The notes under the pieces are model-generated. The model ran no database searches, was not told the DNA's origin, and worked only from the letters and a program-made list of their open reading frames with translations. DNA of 27,076 bases from Zancudomyces culisetae (Eukaryota > Kickxellomycota > Harpellomycetes > Harpellales > Legeriomycetaceae), in the NCBI GenBank assembly GCA_001969505.1, contig LSSK01001610.1, forward strand, positions 1-27,076, in the 5' to 3' direction. Position numbers and translations under genes: made by a program. Shown here in pieces: positions 1 to 9,826 of the stretch. Within the stretch, counting starts at the first letter, position 1, and the number at the start of each line of letters is the position of its first letter.

Positions 1-1582
1 TGATATTTATTTAATAAATTCATCAAACAAAAAAAAATATGTGTATACTAAATGTACCAAACTTGTAAACACTACTTTTCCAAAATACGCTTCTTTTTTA
101 TTTTTTTATTTGCACTCACTCCTTTGAATCCTCTCTTATCCTCCATCCATTTTGTCTTTTTATACTGCTCTATATATTCATTTTAACGCCTGAAAATATA
201 CAGACAGTAGAAACATTCGCATTTACAATCAGGTTCACATTTTGTATGATTATGTTCACAATGATTTCCGTCAAGTGGACTACTATTTATTTACATACCA
301 TTATTATTATTTTTTTCAATTAGAATACAATAATGTAAAAAAATTATATATATTAAATTATATTTCCATTACTTTGAGTTTATCATTTTTAGTATAAAAA
401 ATAAATAAATAATACAATTGAGTATTTTTTTCTTTTTGTATTTTTTCCCCTCCTTCCTTACTTATTAGCACTGTACCTATATTACTAGTATTATCGTTTA
501 ATATTATCACTTTTTAGATTACTTGAGCTTTTATATAGATATATATATATTTAAAACTAAATTTTATTTTATTTTCTCAATATATTCAATCATATTCACT
601 TGGTAAATATTGGTAAAAAAATAACTCGGAATTTTGCACATTCAATTTCATTAACCATTCAAAATCGATTCTCCAACTTTTTTTTCTCTTTTACATCTCT
701 TTTCCTTTCGTTTTCTTTTCACAAAACGACCTTCCTCTCTGTCTGTGACTCTCACACACACTCTCTGTGACTCTATCACCTACTCACTTTTCCTCTTTAT
801 TCAATAATGATTTTCATTTAATAAAGCGTTTTTATCTAATCTTTATTTACATGAACTTACTAGAACACAATACATCACAATTGGTTAAATTAATCAATAA
901 CACATTTTATTGAACTTTTTAAAATTAGATTGTGCTTATTCAAAAAAAAAGAAAAAACTATTGAAAAAAATTCATTTCGCAAACTATCAGTACTACTTTT
1001 ATTACATTGTTTCTATTCTCTCTCTCTCTCTTCCCTTCAAGCCACTATCATACTTCCACCACGCCACCTCCCAAAAATAAAATTTAAAAATAATCGATCA
1101 ATACTTTTTTGTGAATAAATAATGAAAGTGAATTGAAAACCATTATTTGGTTCATAATTTTATCCTCTCGTCGTCATTATTTGACCTACCTTCCCCTCCT
1201 TCACTCCCTCCACCCCCCCCTTTACTTATCATAACTTAAAAACTCTTCTTTACATCAAATTTCCTTACTACTTTACATGATCTTTTAAAACACAATCGTC
1301 TTTATGACTCTTTCTTGAAAACCACATAAAAGTGCGATACTATAGGTGGAAAGTTTCTGTACTACCACCACCGCTTTCACGTCTGCTAATATCCTTGATA
1401 ATTGTTTTACATGTATTTACACACCTAGGCTAATTATACCAGTCATATGTCTCGACCTTCACATGTACATTCACGCACGAGCGCTTTGTCATGCCAACAA
1501 TTCTCATTAAATAAAAATTGCATCTTTTCCACCTTTTTTTTAAACAAAAATAATGTATTATGTTTATAAACAAAGTATGTGC

Positions 1583-1611
1583 TAATTAATCATCAGTCTA
1601 CTGATTAATTA
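1583..1611. repeat. Perfect 10-bp inverted repeat with short spacer
   Basis: TAATTAATCA (1583-1592) and TGATTAATTA (1602-1611) are exact reverse complements separated by 9 bases. A second, nested pairing (ATCAG / CTGAT) uses the inner bases. The ACAAAG core at about 1570-1575 lies directly upstream. It could be an operator-like dyad bound by a dimeric factor or simply an AT-rich hairpin. Confidence 0.5.
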
Positions 1612-1631
1612 CTATTGACTTGAATAACTCT

Positions 1632-1649
1632 TTTCTTTGTACAAAGAAA
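1632..1649. promoter_or_regulatory. Palindromic pair of HMG-box (Ste11/TR-box-like) sites
   Basis: TTTCTTTGTACAAAGAAA is a perfect 18-bp palindrome made of two head-to-head TTCTTTGT elements. The known site of fungal MATA/Ste11-class HMG proteins is TTCTTTGTTY (core ACAAAG), so each half carries the recognition core. Flanking TGAATA (1621-1626) and TATTCA (1650-1655) extend the symmetry imperfectly. It lies about 850 bases upstream of the HMG-box start codon, which suggests autoregulation or regulation by a related HMG factor. The sequence is observed; the function is inferred. Confidence 0.35.
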
Positions 1650-2496
1650 TATTCAGTTAATGTTGATTTTTTGCGAGTATTAAGGTGGTATAATTCCAAT
1701 ATGCAAAAAAAAAAACAAAAAATTATCGTAAACGATGATGGAAATGACTAGGAAAATGCGATAGTTGTAGTGAAAAAGTTCACAATACAGTTTCCGCTAA
1801 CAGTAATATTAATTTTTAATCACCAAACTTTTATCAATTCATAAATCTTGTATTACACTTCCCCTCTCTCTTCGCTTTCTCCTTTTCTTCTTTCCTCCGT
1901 TCTAGTATCACCCTTCCACCCTTCCACCCCTCCCCATCACCTTTCATTGTGCTTTCCTATTAAAAAACGATTTATTTTTGTGGGGTGACTAACTGATCGA
2001 GTTTTTAATTGATGTGCCAATTAACTAATAGCCCAACTTTCAACAACATTTCTCGATAATTATAAAAATAATCCCAGTAATATTCATGCGATCACTCCTT
2101 TCTTTTATTTTTTTGGAGGGAGGGGGGTCTTTATTCATCTTTTGATCAATTCTAAGTTTGCAAGGTTTTCTTTAATTTTCACACTTCTGGGTTGGTTTCA
2201 GTACATAAAAGTCATTAAATAATATAAATATGAAATACAGATCAAATATAAATGTGAATATGAATAATGTTTATTATGTGAATATTTTATATATAAGGAA
2301 CCAAGAAGAAAAAAGACACTGGTTTGCATGAGGGTTTATAAATTAAGTAGCAAATTTGAATTCAACTTAATAACTAGAGTTTATCCTACATTTCTAGAAT
2401 TATTAAATACATTTTTATCACCTTCCCCATCCACCTACCCACTTACCGCTTTCGACTTTCTACCTTTTTTTTCCAGTGAATTTACTATTATCAACA

Positions 2497-3474
2497 ATGC
2501 AAACTATAGTGGAGAGCATAGGTCACCAAACCGCAGAATTTCAAGGAAATGACTACCAAACCAACAAAATCACAAATATATCCATAAATAAACTCGACCT
2601 CACCGACAAAGAACCAAGCCTAAATGGAGAACTATGCGGTTATTTTATGCTTGCGTGTGATGGAAATATCAGCAGCTACAAACCACTCGCTTCGGCCGTA
2701 ATCAATGATGAAGTGTATTTATCAGTACCAGATGATTATTATGCTGTATTGATTCCCAAACACACTAATATCAAATCATTATCGAAAAGGCTTGGGAAAG
2801 CTTTTCGTGCTCATCAAAGTAAGACCAAAAAACCATATAGCCGCATCAACAATTCCAAAAGCTTTGGTGCCCAATTAAAAAGCAAAAACAAGTCTAAATT
2901 ACAAACAGAAACAAAAGTAGAACTAGAAGTAAAAGCAGAAATAAAAACAGAAACAGAAACAGAAACAGAAACAGAAACAGAAACAGAAACAGAAACAGAA
3001 AATGTGATAAAGAATGGCATCGATAACAATAGCCACATGTATCAATTACATCCAAATACAAAGGTTTCACCTCCCACTAAAACGGGAAACAGTTTCATGC
3101 TATACAGAAAAGATAAAACCAAGCAGTTGCGTCAAATGTTTCCATCCCTGAACCAGAGGGATATCTCGAAAATATGTGGTGAACTATGGAAAGTGGCATC
3201 GGCTGGAACAAAAAGCTATTACCAGAACCAATACAAAATGAATGAGCTGTCCCGGAAGCAGCTAAATAAGGTTGATGTGGACCCATACTGCAACACACCA
3301 TTTTTACTAGGAGAAAATGACAGTAATATTTATTTTGAAAAAAATGCCAGTAATAATACTTTCAATGTGAACAACTACATCCATGCAAACATAACTAAAA
3401 ACGTTGATATTTCTGGTATAAGCGATGACATCAATAACAATAATTGTTGTATTTACACCAGTTATTTACAATAG
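2497..3474 (+). CDS. MATA-type HMG-box transcription factor (mating-type-like)
   Basis: Intronless gene for a 325-residue protein. The DNA-binding domain lies near residues 192-258 and begins PPTKTGNSFMLYRKDK, followed by FPSLNQRDISKICGELW and an aromatic YY in helix 3. This is the signature of the fungal MATA_HMG class (Mc, MAT1-2-1, Ste11), which controls mating and sexual development in the nucleus. The N-terminal 110 residues are folded-looking, with a VPDDYYAVLIP segment. A linker rich in K, S and E contains nine TE dipeptides (residues 151-168). The C-terminal tail is rich in N and S. The basic segment that usually follows the box (HPDYKYQPRR-like) is replaced by NKVDVDPYCNTPF, which is unusual. 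I chose the ATG at 2497; an in-frame GTG at 2476 lies inside a likely 3' splice site. Mating-type or Ste11-like identity cannot be separated without phylogeny. Confidence 0.85.
   Translation: MQTIVESIGHQTAEFQGNDYQTNKITNISINKLDLTDKEPSLNGELCGYFMLACDGNISSYKPLASAVINDEVYLSVPDDYYAVLIPKHTNIKSLSKRLGKAFRAHQSKTKKPYSRINNSKSFGAQLKSKNKSKLQTETKVELEVKAEIKTETETETETETETETETENVIKNGIDNNSHMYQLHPNTKVSPPTKTGNSFMLYRKDKTKQLRQMFPSLNQRDISKICGELWKVASAGTKSYYQNQYKMNELSRKQLNKVDVDPYCNTPFLLGENDSNIYFEKNASNNTFNVNNYIHANITKNVDISGISDDINNNNCCIYTSYLQ
2947..3000 (+). repeat. Coding hexanucleotide repeat (ACAGAA)9 encoding (Thr-Glu)9
   Basis: Nine exact copies of ACAGAA inside the HMG-box gene encode an uninterrupted Thr-Glu run in the linker before the DNA-binding domain. 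The repeat unit is a multiple of three, so copy-number change by slippage would alter linker length without a frameshift. Confidence 0.95.
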
Positions 3475-3678
3475 TATTTTAGAGAAATACATATATTTAG
3501 AATTACAAAATATGGCTGTAGTAGTAGTATTTTCCAACTTTAAACACTTGTATAATTATTTATCCACAGTTTTCACTATTTATTTTTCATTGTTTCAACT
3601 TACTGTTAATACGACCCATTTCGTATGAATGCTTTACACTGTTTTCTACTCATTCCTTCTATACTCGCAGATACCATA

Positions 3679-3714
<36 letters not shown>

Positions 3715-4248
3715 TGATACTGATATCAGTACCATTTTTGCAAATAAAATAATGATCTTGCAATTACAGCTCTTTACACAATGAAATGGAAATGGAAATA
3801 GAAATATAAACATACATCCGAGTTCCAGCTTAAACGAATAAACAAATAAACATGTGTTACAAAAAATAACACTTACACATGTTCACAGTTTACTTGAAAT
3901 CCTAGCAACCACTTTAACGTTTCACCAACTGAAATACTTTTACTCAACATAATAAAAATCTAGATGTTGCTTTTTATTGAAATCTAATTCAGAATATAAT
4001 GACACACCAGTTCCAACTAGGCACACAAAGGTCTTTTTGACTTTACAAATAAAAGGCAACTTGGATAATGCGTAAAAACTGAAACAGGTCTATTTTATTT
4101 TATTTTATTTATCTTATTTTATTTCGTTTTGGTTAAAAAAACCGAGTGCAGGTGAAAAAAAGAATTATAGCATGACGAAAAAAAAAAGTACTAGTAACGC
4201 CATCAAGTCCAGTTTTAATAAATAAGCCAAACCAAACTTCACCAAGCA
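3475..4248. other. Convergent intergenic region with simple repeats
   Basis: This stretch lies between the 3' ends of the HMG gene (+) and VMS1 (-). It holds (TTA)10 at 3681-3710, a TATTT tetramer run at 4091-4110 and several A/T tracts. I see no coding exon or RNA gene. Confidence 0.5.
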
Positions 4249-6027
4249 CTAATCCGTGGCAGGTATTTTAGTTTCTTTCCAATTGAAATCAGCATCGCCA
4301 GAATAATTCTTTCTATAGTTTGCAAATACTTTCTGGACATGCTTGTTTTTCGATAGCTGGTAAGCTGTCTTTCCAGCCTCATTGCGAATAGTGAGATCAT
4401 CAATCTCATTCTCTAGTAGAAATTGCACAACCTTTGTTCGATTCTTTTGCGCTGCCAAATGCAGGAATGTTGGCGTATCACATCCATTAACCGATATTTT
4501 GGTGTTTGCATGTGTATCAGAGTGTAAATGGGAATTTAGCGAAAGAGGAGGGATGTACTTGACATCAATGCTTTCGTTACTAAAAACCTGGAATAATAAG
4601 TAATCAAGCGTACTTTTCAGATGTTCGATAATTTTTGTATCAGATACTTTGTTTTTAGGTGCCGACATAAGCTTCGCCGTCTTTAAAATATAGTTGGTAT
4701 AATCATCATAGCAATAGTCGTTTTCGTCTAGTTGTACGGTGGCAACTGATGTGTCCGAGCCTGAATCTGAGCCACTGCAATAACCATCGTCCATATCCTG
4801 CGTATCCTTTGCTCCCTCTACTCCATTTGCTTCATTCTTGGTATTTGAGGTGGGGATAGTTGTATCACCTTTATTTATATACACGCGCGTGAGTCTGTCG
4901 TAGATTATACTCACATATTCGATCCCGATCTTTTGTTTTTTGTGCTTCTGGTTGAAACCAATTACATTTTCAGCCTCTTTGACTGTGATGGCCGGTAATT
5001 TAACAAACCGAGTTGATATCTGAAACTTTCCGTTACTGCTTAGGACAGAAGTCGCCGGGATTGCGCTAGAGCTTTGAAATTCACTATCCCCTAAGGGGCT
5101 TCCTTGACCCTTTCCACCTGTGGGCTTTGGGAGCGTAAACCCTGTTGACGAGGTAAATACATTGGCTAGTACGTTTTTTTCGACATACTTCAAATTTTCA
5201 TTTCCATTCACCCAATAGAAAATATATTTGCTTTCAACAGCCTTCAAAACATCGATCATTTCTTGAATAAACTTTGTGTGCAACGACCTACGTATCTGGG
5301 CACCAGCACTATTTTTAGGTCGGTCACTGTTGTCGTGCTTTATTTGCAATCCACCCTGCTTTCGTCGACTCACGTACTTGTGAATAGTTTTTTTAAATAC
5401 GAGTTTACCAGTTTTGGTATCAATAGTCCCAAGTACGAAATCACCACGTCCCAACGAACACAGCATGATTGTTACAGTGCTAAACAGTGCAAGATTTTTC
5501 AAATGAGTAAACACAATGGTTTGAGTCAAAGCTCCGAGTGGATCTAAGGCCAAAAGACTAGTATACAGGCTATATTCTACCCGATTCACTTTAAAAGTAA
5601 CCATATTTTTGTCAAATAAAAACACTTGATCCTGATTTTCCTTGTCATTGGCCTTGCTCTTCTGATTCAACGACTTTTTCTCCGCCGAATTGGTGCTGTT
5701 GCTTTCGTGCTCATTCTGCTTCTTGAGCTTTACTAGCAATCTATCTGCATGATCTTTGCTTTTGAAATGGGTTCGCTGCTCTTCAATGTTCGAGAAATTC
5801 GTGATTCCACAAGTTTGACATCGAAGACCATGCGTATTTCCCATACTGCTCCAGTTTAGTTTGATTTCGAATTTTTTTCGCGCTGAAACTGGATCTACCC
5901 GATTCGTGTCTTTTTGGGAATTATTCGAGTCTTCGCTACTCTTGCAGGCGATAGCAAGCTTCGAAATTATATCATTAGGTATATCGAATACACTAAACGG
6001 TGCCGAATTATCTTTGATTTTGCTCAT
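4249..6027 (-). CDS. VMS1: Vms1/ANKZF1-family tRNA-cleaving release factor, short C-terminus
   Basis: 592-residue intronless protein. Vms1/ANKZF1 acts in ribosome-associated quality control, freeing stalled nascent chains from peptidyl-tRNA on 60S subunits, and also at damaged mitochondria. In order: a C2H2 finger (C70, C73, H87, H93) in LRCQTCGITNFSNIEEQRTHF; the VLRF1 catalytic domain at about 185-300, with the release-factor-like loop RRKQGGLQ placing the catalytic glutamine at Q228, then SAGAQIRR; an acidic low-complexity insert (about 400-440); and an ankyrin pair at about 517-565 (TPTFLHLAAQ, GKTAYQLSKN). The protein ends FNWKETKIPATD. In relatives the corresponding segment (YDW..A.IP.PLT) leads into a basic helix, the VIM, that binds Cdc48/p97; here the stop codon comes first and I found no downstream exon. 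Identity is firm; gene end is as seen. Confidence 0.92.
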   Translation of the reverse strand: MSKIKDNSAPFSVFDIPNDIISKLAIACKSSEDSNNSQKDTNRVDPVSARKKFEIKLNWSSMGNTHGLRCQTCGITNFSNIEEQRTHFKSKDHADRLLVKLKKQNEHESNSTNSAEKKSLNQKSKANDKENQDQVFLFDKNMVTFKVNRVEYSLYTSLLALDPLGALTQTIVFTHLKNLALFSTVTIMLCSLGRGDFVLGTIDTKTGKLVFKKTIHKYVSRRKQGGLQIKHDNSDRPKNSAGAQIRRSLHTKFIQEMIDVLKAVESKYIFYWVNGNENLKYVEKNVLANVFTSSTGFTLPKPTGGKGQGSPLGDSEFQSSSAIPATSVLSSNGKFQISTRFVKLPAITVKEAENVIGFNQKHKKQKIGIEYVSIIYDRLTRVYINKGDTTIPTSNTKNEANGVEGAKDTQDMDDGYCSGSDSGSDTSVATVQLDENDYCYDDYTNYILKTAKLMSAPKNKVSDTKIIEHLKSTLDYLLFQVFSNESIDVKYIPPLSLNSHLHSDTHANTKISVNGCDTPTFLHLAAQKNRTKVVQFLLENEIDDLTIRNEAGKTAYQLSKNKHVQKVFANYRKNYSGDADFNWKETKIPATD

Positions 6028-6479
6028 TTTTCGAGATGGGGAGCGGAATTAAGGTTTTTATTCACCAGTTTATTATTTTGTGTGTGTATTTTATGATTTC
6101 TTTTCATTTTAAGGATTTAAATCCTCGAATTTTTTTATATAAAATGGTCCCGAATTTATTATATGTATTGCGTTTGCAAGTGATAAAAAAAGAGCGTAGT
6201 AGCTCCAATACGAAGATACCTCACTTCCTGCAAAGATTTTGAAAACAAACAAAAGTGGTAGAAATACCTGACACTGCCATAATGTCGTTATAATTTTATT
6301 ATTTTTCATCCAAAAGTAACAGTATATATAAAAAAAGGCAATACAGGTATTTGGACATTGACAAGTACAACAAAACATAAAACGAACAGGTCAAAAGATC
6401 CGCGCCTATTCAGAATGAATAATAACGAAACTCTTGTATAAGCACAACTAGTAGCTTTTCAGATAAACAAGAAAGGAAA
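6028..6479. other. Intergenic region between GGT and VMS1
   Basis: About 450 bases between the GGT stop and the VMS1 start, both on the minus strand. It should hold the GGT 3' UTR and the VMS1 promoter. An 89-codon open frame on the minus strand (6109-6378) is Cys/aromatic-rich, resembles no family and is not called. Confidence 0.4.
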
Positions 6480-8573
6480 TTAGTATGCAGCAGGAGCACC
6501 CTTCTTTCTTCCATCGCTGACAGCATGAATAGTTCCATCGCTCAAAATCCTAATCGCTTGAACTACAGAAGAAACTTGAGCCATTTCAACGATGTTATGG
6601 CCCTTTTCCCTGAGCCCATTGACAAGATCCACGGGATAATAAGGTTCTACCATAAGCTCGTCAGGCAAAAGCTGGTGGTGGATTCGAGGAGAGTCGACAG
6701 CCTGTTTGATGGTCATCCCGTACTCCATACAATTGCGAAGTACTTGTGCTACAGCCGTCAAAATCCTACTTCCTCCGCTAGCTCCAACTACATATTCGAC
6801 CTTTCCATTTTTATCCAATACAATCGTTCCTGAAGTGGTTGAAAGAGGCCTCTTACCAGCCTTTACAAAGTTTTTGGGAGATGGATGCAGACCAAATCCA
6901 TTTTTGGTACCTGGAGTGCTGAAGTCGTCCATGTTGTCGTTAAATATCACTCCAGTCTTGGGGTCCATTACACGCGACCCAAATAGTAGGTTGATAGTAG
7001 ATGTAAGCGAAACAGCATTTCCATCCTTGTCAACTACTGCAACATGTGTGGTTCCATGATCCTCTTTATCTGCATATTCGGGTTCATAGTATTCAAAGTC
7101 ATGGGTTCTATCGTCAGTGATTTTGGCTTTATTTTGTTTTGCATGCTCTTTGCTAAGCTGGGTCTTGACAATTTCTTCCAAGTTGTTGAATTCAGGATCA
7201 GCCAATCTTGTTCGGTCAGAGAAACCAAATTTCAGTATTTCGATGAATCTATGTAGCTCCAAAACTGTTGGCTTGTCACTGCTCTCAAACAACTCTAACA
7301 TGTTAAATATCGATGCAACCACTGATCCGCTTGTTGGTGGTGGGCTCGTTATCATTTTTTTGTCTTTATATGTTATTTCCAGTGATGACCTGATCTTGGG
7401 TTCATAGCTACTTAAGTCTTCGAGCGAAATGATTCCGCCATTTTTAACAATCGAGTCTACCATTTGTTGTGCAATTTCCCCCTTGTAGAACGCATCCGCG
7501 CCTTCTTTCGCTACCTTTTCGAGTGTTGCAGCATAGTTTTTTCTGAAAATCGTTTCGCTTGCATCTTTAACGCTACCATCTGTGTTAAAGAATATATCTT
7601 TAAATCCCTCTCTGTTTCTAAGGAACTCTGCATTAGATTCTAGTACCATGTTGACCACTGGTCCCATTTTGTACCCATCACGCCCATATACAACAGTTGG
7701 TTCAAATAACCTTTGCCATTTCAGTTTTCCATATTTCTTGTGGGCGAGTTCGTATCCTTTCAATTCTCCTGGTACACCAACGGAAAGACCTCCAATTTGA
7801 GCCTTTTTGATGTCATTCGCATACATGGTCTCATTTGCAAGTTTTGGCGCAAGCTCTCTGAAGTCGACTACTTCTGTTTCACCTGTTGATTTTCTAATAA
7901 GCATAAAACCTCCACCACCAATTCCTGAGGAGTGACTGTTAAACAACCCAATACATATCCCTGATGCAATAGCTGCATCGACTGCATTACCGCCATCTTT
8001 CAATACCTGCAGTCCAATATCCGAGCATTCTTTTCTATCGGTTGCGACTGCCCCGGTCTTTCCCATTGCGTCCTTCGAATCTATCCTAGCCTTTCTGTAT
8101 GCTGAAAATGAACCAGGTTGATCCTGTACAACTTCCATACTATTTCCTTCTATAATCTCATCCTTTTGGCCATTATTCTCAGGAATGTTATCGAGCTTTA
8201 AGCTTACGAATAGCGGTTTTTTGAATAACGTACCGTCGGTTCCATCAGGTACATCCTGAACCAGAAGATTGTTGAATGATTCATTGTCGTTAACAACGCT
8301 TTGTGTTTTCTTTTTAGCATCACTCTTGGCTGGGACTAGTCTGAGAAGGAATATCACCACACCAACGCATAATACCACTACAATTACCCTAAATAGTACA
8401 CGTTTACTGGTGAACCTTCGCAAAAACCCTCTTCTTTTGTATCTGCTTCGTGCAAGGCCTTCCTCGGTAATTCCAAGCGATAATTCGGGGGAGCCAGTCA
8501 ATAATTTATCCTCATTCGGGGAATCTACCTCTACATACAGAGGCTTTTGTTCTGCTGTATCTTGCATGCTCAT
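6480..8573 (-). CDS. Gamma-glutamyltranspeptidase, type II membrane protein
   Basis: 697-residue intronless GGT (glutathione hydrolase). The enzyme cleaves the gamma-glutamyl bond of glutathione and its conjugates, outside the cell or in the vacuole lumen. A basic cytosolic N-terminus (KRRGFLRRFTSKR) precedes one transmembrane helix at about 58-79, giving type II topology. The precursor is expected to self-cleave before T508 in GTTHVAVVDKDGNAVS, the N-terminal nucleophile of the small subunit. Other family motifs are FRELAP (R239 matches the arginine that binds the gamma-glutamyl carboxylate), GGNAVDAAIA (194-203), GGLSVGVPGE, TSTINLLFGS and GASGGSRI (597-604). Large subunit is about 428 residues after the anchor, small subunit 190. 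Close to usual fungal length. All key residues are present, so it should be active. Confidence 0.96.
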   Translation of the reverse strand: MSMQDTAEQKPLYVEVDSPNEDKLLTGSPELSLGITEEGLARSRYKRRGFLRRFTSKRVLFRVIVVVLCVGVVIFLLRLVPAKSDAKKKTQSVVNDNESFNNLLVQDVPDGTDGTLFKKPLFVSLKLDNIPENNGQKDEIIEGNSMEVVQDQPGSFSAYRKARIDSKDAMGKTGAVATDRKECSDIGLQVLKDGGNAVDAAIASGICIGLFNSHSSGIGGGGFMLIRKSTGETEVVDFRELAPKLANETMYANDIKKAQIGGLSVGVPGELKGYELAHKKYGKLKWQRLFEPTVVYGRDGYKMGPVVNMVLESNAEFLRNREGFKDIFFNTDGSVKDASETIFRKNYAATLEKVAKEGADAFYKGEIAQQMVDSIVKNGGIISLEDLSSYEPKIRSSLEITYKDKKMITSPPPTSGSVVASIFNMLELFESSDKPTVLELHRFIEILKFGFSDRTRLADPEFNNLEEIVKTQLSKEHAKQNKAKITDDRTHDFEYYEPEYADKEDHGTTHVAVVDKDGNAVSLTSTINLLFGSRVMDPKTGVIFNDNMDDFSTPGTKNGFGLHPSPKNFVKAGKRPLSTTSGTIVLDKNGKVEYVVGASGGSRILTAVAQVLRNCMEYGMTIKQAVDSPRIHHQLLPDELMVEPYYPVDLVNGLREKGHNIVEMAQVSSVVQAIRILSDGTIHAVSDGRKKGAPAAY

Positions 8574-9695
8574 TTTGCAGCTGTTCCTACCCTGCTTAGT
8601 TCCTTATTTCTTTTCGGATTCTAGAATGCTGAAAGTAAAGTTTGCCAGTGTCAATGAATTGTTTTATCTGCTTTATTTTAATGTTGAACTGGATATTGTA
8701 TTAGTAATCAGAGAAATTAATATTACACAGGTACGAGATTTCTATTTTTGGAACCCGGAAAAAAAAATTTTTGTAGAATTTTGCACATTGAAATTTTGAA
8801 ACGCATTAGCCCAATCTTCAAATCCAATTAATTATCTAATAATTGTTTCAATTGGCCATGGGAAATTCTTTTCCACAAATAGTTTTGGAGTTGCATCAAG
8901 CACTAATTACCTTTTCCGCCTTTACTATCTAGCTACACGCTCTTTTTCACTCTGAAATTCATGAAACTCATTTTCTGTTTAACGCTTTTTTCACAAAGCA
9001 GCAAATAAATCACGGGCCTAGTAGTTAGATGAGATTTGCACTCTTCTTCTTTACCACCTAATCCAAAAGCATACAGGTTGAGTAGCCAATTGAGAAAATA
9101 TTTTGTTTTTGTTATTTACCCTCAACGCTTGTTCATACGCCTAGAAGGAAAAGGCGTAAATGGATTCATTTCCAGCAGGCCATTTCTCAGGGGACATTTT
9201 CTCCTCAATAAATATGTGTTTACACGCCTTTTCATACATGTATGTTTATCCCTTCCTCTCTCTCTTGCATACATTCACTACTTCACCATTGATGCCTTTT
9301 GCATTTTAAGACAATGTAGCCACAAGGTATGCAGTTTTATTTTTTACAAAAATATACAGGGTAAATACATACAATATGATAGCTGGCGCTTTAGTACAAT
9401 AACTGTGCGGCCTGATATATTGCCATTACTATTAACATGGCGCATGGCGCATAGCGCGTGATTTTTTTTTTTGAACTATACTTGAGCATTGAACTGCAAA
9501 ATGCGGATGTTAACCGGACTGAAATGTCACAAAACCACACCCATTTCTTCATATTCCTCAAACTTTAAAGTTTTGGGAGCTATCCCATGTTTCTATATTT
9601 AAAAAATTCGTAATAATATTAACAAATGGAATCACAAAGACGCCCATTTAAAAAAAAACAGAGTTGAAAAGTTAGTTAACTATCATCCAAGTTTA
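8574..9695. other. Intergenic region upstream of GGT
   Basis: Contains the presumed GGT promoter. The only long open frame (plus strand, 9036-9461) has no ATG near its start, and I do not call it. Around 9440-9463 there is a short tandem of GGCGCAT elements. No RNA gene is recognised. Confidence 0.4.
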
Positions 9696-9826
9696 TTACA
9701 AGAAAATAGGTCTATGGCTGTTGATATATGTTTCAAGCATAAAAATACCAGCAATACTAATGAAAACAATGAACATAGCAAATAAAAATATACCATTAGC
9801 CAGCTGTGAAAGTGTAAACATCCTTT
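9696..9826 (-). CDS. Hydrophobic exon or 41-residue single-pass microprotein
   Basis: A minus-strand frame from ATG (9819-9821) to TAA (9696-9698) encodes 41 residues. It starts MFTLSQLANG and continues as one strongly hydrophobic helix (IFLFAMFIVFISIAGIF) before LETYINSHRPIFL. Immediately upstream, CTAAAAAG at the 9826/9827 boundary is a usable 3' splice site that would enter this frame in phase 1. That is the phase left by the donor at the end of the third exon of the neighbouring ubiquitin-fold gene (CAGC then GTATGT at 10172). It may therefore be the membrane-anchor exon of that gene, or an independent microprotein. I recognise no family (OST4 and YOS1 were considered and do not match well). 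Confidence 0.35.

Larger units (their letters stand above)
1..2496. other. Long gene-free, G-poor region upstream of the HMG-box gene
   Basis: I see no convincing coding exon in this 2.5 kb. The plus strand is strikingly poor in G and rich in T and C, with repeated CT stretches (for example around 700-800, 1017-1030 and 1860-1940) and several homopolymer runs. Open frames here are short, low-complexity and without support. Such a composition could belong to a long 5' leader or promoter of the HMG-box gene at 2497. A tract of T followed by CCAG at 2461-2476, just before the HMG start codon, looks like a 3' splice site and would fit a 5'-UTR intron, but I cannot identify the donor. Confidence 0.5.

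Noticed and set aside
930-1118. 62-codon plus-strand frame
   Set aside because: Low-complexity Lys/Ser/Leu sequence from A and CT tracts, no ATG at the start, no similarity to known families.
1447-1569. ATG frame of 40 codons starting MSRPSHVHSRTS
   Set aside because: Runs into A/T-tract residues (Phe, Asn, Lys), no in-phase splice partner found.
6109-6378. 89-codon minus frame beginning MFCCTCQCPN
   Set aside because: Lies in a short intergenic space, composition of Cys and aromatics typical of translated AT-rich noncoding DNA.
8269-8799. 176-codon plus frame opposite the GGT start
   Set aside because: Antisense shadow of GGT; the GGT translation has all family motifs.
9036-9461. 141-codon plus frame
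   Set aside because: Starts with TTG and has no early ATG; no recognisable motif.
9696-9821. OST4 or YOS1 identity for the 41-residue hydrophobic frame
   Set aside because: Size fits OST4 but the D..QL...AN..G and YHY patterns are not matched; YOS1 needs a second TM and a longer body.
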